64,000 bases of DNA from Galbibacter orientalis DSM 19592. Lineage in GTDB: Bacteria; Bacteroidota; Bacteroidia; Flavobacteriales; Flavobacteriaceae. The notes beneath the pieces were generated by a model. That model ran no database searches. It was given only the letters and a program-made list of their open reading frames with translations, and was not told the origin of the DNA. Where the stretch lies: NCBI RefSeq assembly GCF_000260115.1, contig NZ_JH651379.1, positions 2,335,466 to 2,399,465 on the forward strand. Direction: 5' to 3'. Both the position numbers and the translations under genes were made by a program. Positions 45,505 through 54,648 of this stretch are shown one piece after another (position 1 is the first letter of the stretch; each line of letters begins with the position of its first letter).

Positions 45505-47226
45505 CTACCACACTTCTTCATTGGATTTTGGTTTTATGTTATACTTTTTTACCTGATATTTAAATTTTCGCTGTAAAAACAATGTAGGATCATCGTCTAC
45601 TTTACGCATCAAAATTTTACTATCGTCCTGCGGGATTGATGCTTTAATATCATCCGGAACTTCATCTAATTCTTTTCCTTTATGAATATTTGAATTTACT
45701 GTTTCTTCCTGACGCTCTTTTTTCATATCCTCCTTACTAGCTTCTTGCCCACCTCCACTTAAATCTTCAGGACTCTTATTCTGAGTATTCTTAGGATTCT
45801 TTTCATCTTTTGATTCCTGAGCATTTTCAACAGACAATTGGTCTTCTTCAGGAAGAACTTGCATCAATTTTTGTCGGTTTACTTTTGCGGCTTCCAAAGA
45901 GGGATCTTTTTCAACCGCTATATTAAAAGCCAATTCTGCGGCGGCATAATCGCCATTTTTAAAATATGAAAGTCCTAAATTATAAGCCCCCATAGCGGTG
46001 GTATCTTTTGAAAAAGAATTAATAGCAGCTTCATAATCTCCTGCTTTAAAATAAGCAACTCCTTTCCTCAAGGGGTCTTTATACACATCTGCGGCTTCTT
46101 TAAAATCCCCTTTATTGCTCAAGCGTTGTCCTTGATAGTCTTTAGTATACCATAAGTCAGAAAAATTAGAAGTATCATCGTTACACGAAACCAAGAGCAA
46201 AAATGTAAGAGAATACAGCACCCATCCTTTTCTAAACCATAACAATAACAATACAGCCATTGGAATAATAAACAATAATCCTACATCTCGCCAATCATTA
46301 TCTTTTTCTTCATTTTTCTCTGTAAACTCTAAGTTTTTACTGATGTTTTTTGCAATTAACTCCACATCACTATCGTCCAGCGTTAATTGTTGAACTGTAA
46401 TTCCTTCTATTTCATTCAAACTAGCCATCAATGTAGCATCTAGACTTGACCGAACTGTTTTACCATCTTTTCCTTTTATGAAACCTTTACCTCTGGCTGA
46501 AGGAATTTCGGCTCCTCCAGGAGTGCTCATCGGAAGTATTACAATTTTATTTTTAGAATTCTTCGCAAAATTGCTTAAAACACCTCTTTCCTTTTCCCGA
46601 AAATCATCTGAAAACACAACAATTGTACCTGGCGCTTTTGTAACCTTTGTTAAAGAATCGCCTAAAATTAAAGCGGCTTCCAAATCTGAACCTGGAAAAG
46701 GCATTGTGGAAGGTTTTAACCCTTCAATATGACTGTTTATAATTTCATAATCCTTTGTAAGCGGTACAATAGTATGAGCAGTTCCAGCAAATCCTACGAG
46801 CGCCATTCGGGCTCTAGGATTGTATTTTATTAAATCTTTTATTTTAAATTTTGCTCGTTCTAATCTGTTGGGTTGAATATCATCGGCCATCATGCTTTGA
46901 GAGATATCTAACAACACTACCATTGGAGTTTCTAATTTCTGACCTGGCACTTCAATTTTTTTCCACGTAGGCCCCGAAAGTCCTAATATTCCACTAGCAA
47001 ATGCAAGCAACAACACTAAATGCATAAACACTTTTACAGCATTACTTCCTTTAGAAATTACATAAGGTCTTAAATGAGGTGCAATTATTCTTTTCCACTT
47101 TAATTCTTGTTGCATGGATAGCAAACTAATAACCATTAAAACAACAACAGGCAGTAACAACCACAAAAATTGAGGTCGTAAAAAGTGAAAATCACTCCAG
47201 TTTATAGGAAGCAAATCTTTATACAT
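45505..47226 (-). CDS. batB: BatB-BatC fusion: von Willebrand A domain plus TPR protein
   Basis: 573 residues. Two N-terminal membrane helices (LWLLLPVVVLMVISLL; HLVLLLAFASGILGL) precede a vWA domain (about 95-285) with MIDAS motif LLDISQSM. A helix and lipobox-like LLVSC at about 340-355 follow, then TPR repeats (about 370-455: GVAYFKAGDYEAAINSFSKD, YNLGLSYFKNGDYAAAELAF) and a charged Lys/Glu-rich tail. BatB and BatC are often separate genes; here one frame contains both. The ATG at 47226 overlaps the batA stop by 8 bp and is chosen over one 42 bp upstream. Confidence 0.85.
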   Translation of the reverse strand: MYKDLLPINWSDFHFLRPQFLWLLLPVVVLMVISLLSMQQELKWKRIIAPHLRPYVISKGSNAVKVFMHLVLLLAFASGILGLSGPTWKKIEVPGQKLETPMVVLLDISQSMMADDIQPNRLERAKFKIKDLIKYNPRARMALVGFAGTAHTIVPLTKDYEIINSHIEGLKPSTMPFPGSDLEAALILGDSLTKVTKAPGTIVVFSDDFREKERGVLSNFAKNSKNKIVILPMSTPGGAEIPSARGKGFIKGKDGKTVRSSLDATLMASLNEIEGITVQQLTLDDSDVELIAKNISKNLEFTEKNEEKDNDWRDVGLLFIIPMAVLLLLWFRKGWVLYSLTFLLLVSCNDDTSNFSDLWYTKDYQGQRLSNKGDFKEAADVYKDPLRKGVAYFKAGDYEAAINSFSKDTTAMGAYNLGLSYFKNGDYAAAELAFNIAVEKDPSLEAAKVNRQKLMQVLPEEDQLSVENAQESKDEKNPKNTQNKSPEDLSGGGQEASKEDMKKERQEETVNSNIHKGKELDEVPDDIKASIPQDDSKILMRKVDDDPTLFLQRKFKYQVKKYNIKPKSNEEVW

Positions 47227-48226
47227 AACTTTCCTTTTTATGAGTGAGCTGACGAATAACTTTTGCAATAGTAAGCACCAACATCATAAACAGCAATAAT
47301 CCTATAGCTACTCCTAATGGATACATATACAGAAGCGTTACGGGTTTATTTTGCTCCTCTTCATACGCTATTGGTTCTAATTTATCAAGTTCGGTATAAA
47401 TTTGCGCTAGGCGCTTTTCGTCTTTTGCTCTAAAATATTGCCCATTGGTAAGCTCAGCAATATCTTGTAGTGTTTTCTCATCCAAATCGGTTCCAGCTCC
47501 CCCCGGATCTCCAATACCAATAGTATAAATTTTAACTGTGTCTTTTTGAGCAAGGTCGGCTGCATCTAGTGGTAAAATATCTGTTCCTGCATCCACACCA
47601 TCTGTTAAAAGCAACATTACTTTTGTTTTGATGGTATCTTTTTTAAACATCCCAACCCCCTTTGTAATTGCTTTTCCTATATGTGTCATTTGTCCAGCCA
47701 TTCCTACATCTGCTTCTTCTAACATCTGATCTACAACTGCTAAATCTGGAGTAAAAGGTGCTTGAATATAGGAACTCGACCCAAAAAATATGAGCCCCAT
47801 TCGGTCGCCTTCTCGTTTTTTTATAAAATCGTGCATTAAATTTTTAACAGCATCCCATCTTCTCGATTGCTTGCCGTTAATTGTCCAATCTCGTTGCGCC
47901 ATACTAAAAGAAATATCCGCAGCTATTAAAAAGTTACGAGACGTTTTTACTTTCATTTCTGGCTCTCCTACAATTTGAGGAGAAGATAAAGCGACTAATA
48001 AACAAGCCCAACAAACAAAAAGACCTAGCCATACCAAAAAATTACGCCTTTTTATAAAAGCAGATTTTCTAGGCTTTTGGTGGGTATATTTCACTGCATT
48101 ACTAAATCCTGGAAAAAATAATGACGCACTTTTTATTCGTAATGATGGAAAAAGTGCATACACTATAAAAGGAAGTGGTAATAAAAAGAATATCCACAAA
48201 TATGCTATTTCAAAATTATCAGGCAT
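47219..48226 (-). CDS. batA: BatA-like von Willebrand A domain membrane protein
   Basis: 335 residues. N-terminal helices (IAYLWIFFLLPLPFIVYALF; FLVWLGLFVCWACLLVALSS) are followed by a vWA domain (about 85-285) with a full MIDAS (AADISFSM, LLTDGVDAGTD) and a C-terminal helix (LLYMYPLGVAIGLLLFMMLV). It overlaps the upstream DUF4381-like gene by 8 bp and batB by 8 bp, so the cluster is translationally coupled. It is thought to form a membrane complex with BatB/D under control of the MoxR ATPase. Confidence 0.88.
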   Translation of the reverse strand: MPDNFEIAYLWIFFLLPLPFIVYALFPSLRIKSASLFFPGFSNAVKYTHQKPRKSAFIKRRNFLVWLGLFVCWACLLVALSSPQIVGEPEMKVKTSRNFLIAADISFSMAQRDWTINGKQSRRWDAVKNLMHDFIKKREGDRMGLIFFGSSSYIQAPFTPDLAVVDQMLEEADVGMAGQMTHIGKAITKGVGMFKKDTIKTKVMLLLTDGVDAGTDILPLDAADLAQKDTVKIYTIGIGDPGGAGTDLDEKTLQDIAELTNGQYFRAKDEKRLAQIYTELDKLEPIAYEEEQNKPVTLLYMYPLGVAIGLLLFMMLVLTIAKVIRQLTHKKESYV

Positions 48227-48695
48227 GTGATTTTATCCATTTTTTAGAATTTATCAAAATCTCTTGTTTTACTTGAGCGTCTACATCTATATTTTTATAA
48301 ATTGAATTTTGAATTTCTGTTTCCAAAGGAATAAACCGAACGTCTTTTCCTGTTTTATCTAAAAACTCCAACCAAGGTTTTCCGTACAAACGCCCTACTT
48401 CTTCACGTCCAAACGACTGTAATGCAACCATTTTTAAAACAACAAGTACTTCTGAAACCGTTGTATTATTAGTAAGTTTCTTTATTGCTTCCCTTCTGTA
48501 AGCGTTCTTTATGTAATTTCTAATAAATACATAACTTGCTATTATTAAACCAAGTAAAATAACAGCTCCCAATAGTTTCCACCCAATAGTTTCAAAAGTA
48601 AATGCTACGGGCTGGGGCTCATAAATTTCTTCAAGCTGAAGATTTTTTATGTTATCTGGAATAGAATCTTGTATCGTAGTAGGTATTATTTTCAT
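48219..48695 (-). CDS. DUF4381-like Bat-cluster membrane protein
   Basis: 158 residues with one transmembrane helix at about 37-57 (WKLLGAVILLGLIIASYVFI). A cytoplasmic helical domain with YGKPWLEFLDKTGK follows, the position and pattern of the small DUF4381 protein found between the DUF58 and BatA genes in such clusters. It overlaps the DUF58 gene by 4 bp and batA by 8 bp. Its biochemical role is unknown. Confidence 0.75.
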   Translation of the reverse strand: MKIIPTTIQDSIPDNIKNLQLEEIYEPQPVAFTFETIGWKLLGAVILLGLIIASYVFIRNYIKNAYRREAIKKLTNNTTVSEVLVVLKMVALQSFGREEVGRLYGKPWLEFLDKTGKDVRFIPLETEIQNSIYKNIDVDAQVKQEILINSKKWIKSHA

Positions 48696-49633
48696 CTTCT
48701 TGCATTCATTTTTCCAAATACTTCTGTTAACTGAAGATCTAAATCTGTTACAGTATCAATATTAAAAATTGGAATTTGATATTTTTTCATTTCATCTTTA
48801 AAGGCATAGAAATCGCCTTCAAAACCTTCTTTAAAGGCTTTCTTTATACTTTTATTTTTTCCATCTACTACAATTTGATGGGTTTGATTACTAGCTACAA
48901 ACTTAGTATCTGGTATGGCATACTCCATAGGGTCTGAAATTTTAGCCAAAATTAAATCGTTATGCATTGATATCCCCGAAATTGCTTTTATAACTGCTGG
49001 AGAATATCTTAAAAAATCGCTAATAATAACTACCAAATAATCATGGGTTACTATATTATGGACTCTGGGAATTACAGCATTTAAGGTTTCGTCATGAGCA
49101 TCTGCCTTTGAAACTATCAAGTCATGATTCCGTTTTACAATTTTCTCTAAAAAATGAATGATATTTTTCCGACTCCGTTTCGGAGCTACAACATCAAAAC
49201 CTTCATCGGCAAATATTACTCCTCCAACTCTATCTCCTTCTTTAAATACTCTAAAAGCAGTAACAGCCGCTAATTCTGCTGCAACTACAGCTTTTGTTTT
49301 ATGTACCGACCCAAAGAACATGGATTTGGATTGGTCTACTACAATAAGGACAGGTTTTTCTTTCTCTTCTGTATAAACTCTAGTATGTGTTTTTTGAGTT
49401 CGGGCAGTAACTTTCCAATCAATATTCCTTATATCATCTCCTTTTACATAATTGCGCACTTCTTCAAAGTCTAAACCACGACCTCTAAGTTTTGAGGCAT
49501 GTTTTCCAGATAAAATACTGTTAACTTTATGTTTTCGAGCTAGCAATGTAAAACTATGAGCGGTATGCTCCTTTTTAAGCAAATCGGTCAAGGATACAAA
49601 TACATTTTCTGGATATTCTACTTTTTTAGACAT
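48692..49633 (-). CDS. DUF58 domain protein (Bat cluster)
   Basis: 313 residues, soluble. The DUF58 signature LRGRGLDFEEVRNYVKGDDI, RNIDWKVTARTQ is followed by a vWA-like fold with VVDQSKSMFFG. It is always found with MoxR ATPases and BatA-type proteins. It overlaps the next gene by 4 bp. The usual partner moxR lies upstream but is separated by 336 bp of non-coding DNA. Confidence 0.9.
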   Translation of the reverse strand: MSKKVEYPENVFVSLTDLLKKEHTAHSFTLLARKHKVNSILSGKHASKLRGRGLDFEEVRNYVKGDDIRNIDWKVTARTQKTHTRVYTEEKEKPVLIVVDQSKSMFFGSVHKTKAVVAAELAAVTAFRVFKEGDRVGGVIFADEGFDVVAPKRSRKNIIHFLEKIVKRNHDLIVSKADAHDETLNAVIPRVHNIVTHDYLVVIISDFLRYSPAVIKAISGISMHNDLILAKISDPMEYAIPDTKFVASNQTHQIVVDGKNKSIKKAFKEGFEGDFYAFKDEMKKYQIPIFNIDTVTDLDLQLTEVFGKMNARR

Positions 49634-49658
49634 TGATTTCTATATATAATTTTATTGT

Positions 49659-49869
49659 TGTCCGATAAAAGCAGACAGCGTTTATTGCATTCCACATATA
49701 TCAAGGGTTAATAGAGGTTTTTAAAAATAGCCCTCTTGCTATTAAGAAAAATGAATAAAAAGAGGAGTTTATTAATGTTATTTCTTTAAACTACTCATTT
49801 TATAATAGTTAATGTTTAGTCTTTGTTCTTTTCTCTTACAGCGAAGCGGTCTTGTATTTTATTCGGACA
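49659..49869. repeat. Inverted-repeat-bounded non-coding insert in the moxR-DUF58 gap
   Basis: TGTCCGATAAAA at 49659 is matched in inverted orientation by TTTTATTCGGACA ending at 49869, with a further short similarity inwards (GACAGCG versus, inverted, GACCGCTT). The 211 bp between carry no gene. This may be a decayed MITE or IS end pair. The similarity is short and the rest of the 336-bp gap (49634-49969) is featureless. Confidence 0.35.
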
Positions 49870-49969
49870 TTAATGATATAATTTATGTCTTTCGCTAAAA
49901 ATTTTCAATAATTATTTCCCCTAAACAACTTATAAAAAACCGACTATTTGGGTTCTAGGCATTAATTAT

Positions 49970-50935
49970 TTAAGCAACTACAGCAACCTGTTTTAAAATT
50001 TCATCTAATACTTGATCTGCTGAAACAGCATCGGCATTGGCCTCATAACTTAACATAATTCGGTGACGAAGACAGTCGTGAACTACCGCTCGAATATCAT
50101 CTGGAGACACAAAATCTTTCCCTTCCATCCAAGCGTGCACTCTACAAGCGCGATCTATAGCAATAGACCCTCTCGGACTCGCTCCAAAATCTAACCACTT
50201 ATCTAGTTGTTCATTATATTTTGAAGGGTACCTTGTAGCAGAAATAATATCAACTATATATTTTTCCATGGCTTCTGAAATAGTAACTTTTGCTATTTCT
50301 TTGCGTGCATCAAAAATTACACTAGGCTCTAAAAGCTCATGTTTCTCTTCTTTAGTATGTTTTTGCTCTGCTCTATTAAGGCGTAAAATAGCTAATTCTG
50401 AAGCATCATCTGGATAGCCTATTGTTACATGCATTAAAAAACGATCCATTTGCGCCTCAGGTAAAGGATACGTTCCTTCCTGCTCCACAGGGTTTTGTGT
50501 AGCCATAACCATAAAAAGAGGTTCCATGGCATATGTTTTTCCAGCAACCGACACTTGTCGTTCTTCCATCGCTTCTAATAAGGCAGCTTGAACCTTTGCT
50601 GGGGAACGGTTAATCTCATCTGCAAGAATTAAATTACTAAAAATAGGTCCTTGTTGAAATACAAATTTATCTTTTAGTTCCGGCTGATAAATTTCGGTCC
50701 CTGTAATATCTGATGGCAATAAATCTGGCGTAAACTGAATCCTACTCAACCCACAATTTAACTCTTTTGCCAAAGTCTTAATAGCACGTGTTTTTGCTAA
50801 ACCTGGCAATCCTTCTAACAACATATTTCCATCGGCTAGGAGCACTAAAATAATTCTTTCAATTAAGGTGTCTTGACCAATAATAGCTGTAGACATCCTT
50901 GACTTAAGCGACGTAATAGCTTCATGTGCTGTCAT
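49970..50935 (-). CDS. moxR: MoxR-family AAA+ ATPase
   Basis: A 321-residue cytoplasmic ATPase. Walker A GLPGLAKT is at residues 42-49, Walker B is LILADEINRSPAKVQAALLE, and MATQNPVEQEGTYPLPEAQMDRFL holds the sensor and arginine-finger region. The C-terminal lid has SPRGSIAIDRACRVHAW. MoxR proteins act as chaperone-like partners of vWA-domain proteins, here the DUF58 and Bat proteins downstream on the same strand. Confidence 0.93.
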   Translation of the reverse strand: MTAHEAITSLKSRMSTAIIGQDTLIERIILVLLADGNMLLEGLPGLAKTRAIKTLAKELNCGLSRIQFTPDLLPSDITGTEIYQPELKDKFVFQQGPIFSNLILADEINRSPAKVQAALLEAMEERQVSVAGKTYAMEPLFMVMATQNPVEQEGTYPLPEAQMDRFLMHVTIGYPDDASELAILRLNRAEQKHTKEEKHELLEPSVIFDARKEIAKVTISEAMEKYIVDIISATRYPSKYNEQLDKWLDFGASPRGSIAIDRACRVHAWMEGKDFVSPDDIRAVVHDCLRHRIMLSYEANADAVSADQVLDEILKQVAVVA

Positions 50936-51016
50936 AATTTTTTAAAATATTAATTTATTATTCTTCAACTAAAAATTTATAGAGAACTAAATTTTCGGTT
51001 GTTCATGTGTGTAATT

Positions 51017-51154
51017 AAAAGTGGCTGTCTAAAAAGTATCCAAACTCTAAGTGCCTTCCTGAGCTTGTCGAAGGACACTTTTGAGTATCAGTTGTTTAAA
51101 ACTTCGACGAGCTCAGTTTGACAACTACAAATTACTTTTTAGATAGCCACTTTT
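51017..51154 (-). mobile_element. MITE-like element with terminal inverted repeats, copy 2
   Basis: 138 bp bounded by AAAAGTGGCTGTCTAAAAAG and, inverted with one mismatch, CTTTTTAGATAGCCACTTTT. The interior is the reverse complement of copy 1 at 2750: CCTTCCTGAGCTTGTCGAAG and ACTTCGACGAGCTCAGTTTG. It lies between moxR and the broken sulfatase gene. Confidence 0.75.
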
Positions 51155-51177
51155 CTAATTTCTTTACAAGGAAACTT

Positions 51178-52685
51178 TTAGTTTCTTGCTGGAGTAGTCA
51201 TTTGTTTTACTACCTCATCTATAGACAATGAAGACCCCTGTACAGGAGGATATTTCTTAAAGGTTGCTAAAAATTGAGCAGCTCTTTGTTGTGCTGGAAC
51301 AAATAACCACATATTTTCTGCATACCATCTAATATACATCCCAGAATCTGGAGAAACCTCATAAGGATCTGCTCTCAAATTAATTGCCAATGGCCAAGCT
51401 GGTTGCTTTCTATAAGCTGTACTAATATTACCTTCTAAAATAGTAAAGTGTAATTTCCAGTCTTGATAACGAATTGCATTTAAGTTTCCACCTTGGTCAA
51501 AATAGAAGATTTCTTCTCTAGGCGATTTATCCACCTCTCCTTTAAAAAATGGCAATAAATTATACCCATCTAAATGTGCATTGAAATTTTTACCATTAGC
51601 ACTGTAACCATTTAGCATTTTCTTTACTAAATCTGGCTCTCCGGCAGCGGCAGCCAAAGTTGGCATCATATCTTCATGAGAGAAAATATCATTATAAACT
51701 GTTCCTGGCTCAATTACCCCAGGCCAACGTATAGCACAAGGCACACGGAATCCACCTTCCCAAGTAGTTCCTTTCTCTCCTTTAAATGGCGTACTACCTC
51801 CATCTGGCCATGAGATTTTCTCAGCACCATTATCTGTAGAATACATAATAATGGTATTATCCATAATACCTAATTCTTCTAGTTTAGCTAAAACACGCCC
51901 TACTGCTTTATCGTGTTCAACCATACCATCTGGATACAAACCTATCCCAGTAACTCCATCACTCTCTTCACTTAGGTGTGTCCAAACATGCATTCTTGTT
52001 GAATTTAACCAAACAAAGAAAGGTTTTCCATCTGCATGTGTTTTTTCAATAAATTTAATGGCTGCATCTGTAAACTCCTTATCTATAGTTTCCATTCTAG
52101 TAGAAGTAAGTGGCCCTGTATCTTCAACCTTTCCATCAGAATAAGAATGTATTACCCCACGAGGCCCATATTTTTTCTAAACTCAGGACTTTTTGGATAA
52201 TAATATCCTTCTGGTTCTTCTTCTGCATTTAAGTGATATAAATTTCCGTAGAATTCATCAAAACCATGATTTGTAGGTAAATGCTCATCTTGATCTCCTA
52301 AATGGTTTTTACCAAATTGCCCCGACACATATCCGTGTGGTTTTAAAACTTCTGCAATTGTAGGCTGATTGTCTTTTATTCCCTGCTTAGATCCAGGCAT
52401 CCCAATAGTTAATAATCCTGTTCTAAAAGGATGTTGTCCTAAAATAAAAGCTGCACGCCCAGCAGTACAAGACTGTTGTGCATACCAGTCTGTAAACATA
52501 GCCCCTTCTTTAGCGATACGGTCTATGTTAGGGGTTTCGTACCCCATCATACCATGGTTATATGCGCTCACATTCCCCCAACCTATATCATCTCCCCATA
52601 AAACGAGGATATTAGGCTTGTCTTGCGCCACAAGAAAATTAACCAATAGCATTGCTAATGATAAAAAAATAGAATTCTTCTTCAT
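51178..52685 (-). pseudogene. S1-family sulfatase interrupted by a one-base frameshift
   Basis: The 5' part (52685 to about 52152) encodes a signal peptide (LVNFLVAQ), [13 protein letters not shown], and the formylglycine motif CTAGR with Cys73, ending prematurely after [13 protein letters not shown]. The rest (to 51178) continues in another frame with [62 protein letters not shown] and a conserved C-terminus. The frames join if one base is added to the A6 tract (T6 at 52171-52176 on the plus strand), giving an enzyme of about 500 residues. Both halves look well preserved, so the break is recent, an assembly error, or corrected by slippage. Confidence 0.88.
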
Positions 52686-53057
52686 AATAAGATAATAATT
52701 AATAGTTTAAACTTAAATCTATAGCGATATCTATAGTAATGTATAGGATGTGGAGGAATATAAATGTAAGAAATAATTTCAAATAAAAACAGCTTTACCT
52801 TAAATTATAGTTAAGATAATTATTTATTAAAAGTGAACTATAGCTATAAATCCCAACACTATGAGAATGAATTTATTATTGAAAACCAATAATTTAACTT
52901 AAATTAATAAAAAATTAAATCTTCAAAAATCACAATAAATTTAGAAGTGAAAACTGAAGAAATTCGCCTTCATTTTATTTAAAAAAAAGCGTAAAAAGAA
53001 ATTAGGAGCATAAAATTAGTATGTTCCTGAAATTCTAAAACGTATTTAAAAAGGTTG

Positions 53058-53189
53058 TTATCCTATGATACCGATAAAACTAAAAATAGCTGAAATAAAA
53101 ACCCAAGATAAAACAGCTATTAATATCAAAACAACAGCTTTTAATGCGTAAATAAGAATTGAAGATTCGTTGTGTAAAGATTGCCCCAT
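53058..53189 (-). CDS. Small single-helix membrane protein (43 residues)
   Basis: An ATG-started frame encoding MGQSLHNESSILIYALKAVV and then a continuous hydrophobic helix to FSFIGIIG. A short polar N-terminus followed by one membrane helix is typical of small membrane proteins. It lies in a 720-bp stretch (52686-53405) otherwise without genes. The family is not recognised. Conservation in other flavobacteria would be needed to be sure it is real. Confidence 0.45.
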   Translation of the reverse strand: MGQSLHNESSILIYALKAVVLILIAVLSWVFISAIFSFIGIIG

Positions 53190-53288
53190 GTTTATACATT
53201 TAAAGAATTAATAGTTATTGAAATGGGGCTAGCTCAATAACCTAAAGTTACAAAAAAAAATTATATTAAACTGATTTATAGATAGATA

Positions 53289-53410
53289 AATTACTACCTC
53301 AGATTCCCTATGAAGCATTTAAATGAAATAAATTTATCTAATTATAACACAAAACTTTCCGATAAACCCAGAACAGACTTGACAATTTAAACTTTCATAG
53401 AAGGTTTAAA
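53289..53410 (+). repeat. Interspersed structured repeat, copy F (strongly decayed)
   Basis: TTACTACCTCAGATTCCCTA, AAATGAAATAAATTTATCTA, then CTTTCCGATAAACCCAGAAC and TTTCATAGAAGGTTTAAATT follow the order of the element, with many substitutions that destroy the stems. It overlaps the stop codon end of the Gfo/Idh/MocA gene. Confidence 0.55.
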
Positions 53411-54488
53411 TTGAAATCCAACTACTATTTTTAGAAGCCGACTCATAAATTTTTTCTACAATATGGATATCCTTCATCCCTTCTTCTCCAGGAACTAACA
53501 TTGGTTGATGGTTGAGAATTGCCAAAGCATCATCGTCCATTTGTTTTGCTTGTTGATTGCCTTTCCAAGGTTTTAATATCTCACCATCGCTAGTAGCTCC
53601 TTGAACTCCACTGTATGATTGAAAAGGTTTTAAAAAATAGCTTCCTTCTTCACAAGTAGCTTCTAAATTATTAAAGTGCTCTCCTAAACTTGTTTCTCCA
53701 TGCGCTATAGTCCCATCAGAAAATTTTAAATCGAAAATGGTAGTCTCGTCAACTTCATGATAAATTTCTGGTCTCTTTGTTATATGTTTAGCGCTAACAG
53801 AAATAGGTTCTTTCCCTTTGGTATAACGAATAGCATTTAGTGGATACACTCCCATATCGTACATAGCGCCGCCGCCGAGTTCTTTTATTTGCTTCCAATG
53901 ATTTGTTCTAGTATCAAAATACCCTGCCTTAGCTAAAACATTATTTATTTGTCCGTAAGGCTCGGTCTCAGCCCAATTCATCAAAGTTTGTGTATTTGGC
54001 TCATGATGCATTCTATACCCAATAGCTAGTTTTACTCTATTTTTCTTGCAAGCATCTATCATAGCTTGACACTTTTCTGCACTTACCTCCATTGGCTTTT
54101 CACACCAAACATGTTTCCCCGCATTGGCTGCTATAATACTATATTTAGCATGTAAAGCAGGTGGTAACACAATATAAACTACATCTATTTCATCATTATT
54201 TGCAATCTCATGCATTGTTTCATAAGAATATACATTACCATCTTTTATTCCGTATTTGGATTGCCATACTGGAACCTTTTCTGGACTTCCTGTTACAATT
54301 CCTTTTAGTTCACAATGCTTGGTTAATTGCAATGCAGGCGCCAATAAATCGGTGCTATAATAGCCCAAACCAACTAAGGCAATTCCTAGTTTTTTATTTT
54401 TCTGCGGAAGCAAAAAGGATGGATATGGCATCATCCCAGCTGCCATAATTAATCCTGATTTATGTATAAAACTCCTTCTGTTAATCAT
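53406..54488 (-). CDS. Gfo/Idh/MocA-family oxidoreductase
   Basis: A 360-residue NAD(P)-dependent sugar oxidoreductase-like protein. A Tat-like N-terminus (NRRSFIHKSGLIMAAG) suggests periplasmic export. The nucleotide fold has GIALVGLGYYSTDLLAPAL, and the catalytic/binding EKP motif is in HVWCEKPMEVSAEKC. GGGAMYDMGVYPLNAIRY is the substrate-side signature. It resembles glucose-fructose oxidoreductase-type proteins. The substrate is unknown. It is not part of an evident operon. Confidence 0.82.
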   Translation of the reverse strand: MINRRSFIHKSGLIMAAGMMPYPSFLLPQKNKKLGIALVGLGYYSTDLLAPALQLTKHCELKGIVTGSPEKVPVWQSKYGIKDGNVYSYETMHEIANNDEIDVVYIVLPPALHAKYSIIAANAGKHVWCEKPMEVSAEKCQAMIDACKKNRVKLAIGYRMHHEPNTQTLMNWAETEPYGQINNVLAKAGYFDTRTNHWKQIKELGGGAMYDMGVYPLNAIRYTKGKEPISVSAKHITKRPEIYHEVDETTIFDLKFSDGTIAHGETSLGEHFNNLEATCEEGSYFLKPFQSYSGVQGATSDGEILKPWKGNQQAKQMDDDALAILNHQPMLVPGEEGMKDIHIVEKIYESASKNSSWISI

Positions 54489-54521
54489 AAATATCTATTT
54501 TACTGAAAGTTACTGATTTTT

Positions 54522-54648
54522 AATCAACTACCTCGAGGCAAGCCTACGAAATTTTCAAAGGAAAATAATTTAACTTATTTTGATACAAAGCCTTCGAAAT
54601 ACTTAGTACAGGCTCTATGGAATTAGACCCTCAATGAGGGATTAAATA
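54522..54648 (+). repeat. Interspersed structured repeat, copy G
   Basis: AATCAACTACCTCGAGGCAA, AAAGGAAAATAATTTAACTT, then AAGCCTTCGAAATACTTAGT, AGGCTC and CCCTCAATGAGGGATTAAAT. Its last bases supply the stop codon of the cystathionine beta-synthase gene, which reads in from the other strand. Confidence 0.85.
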
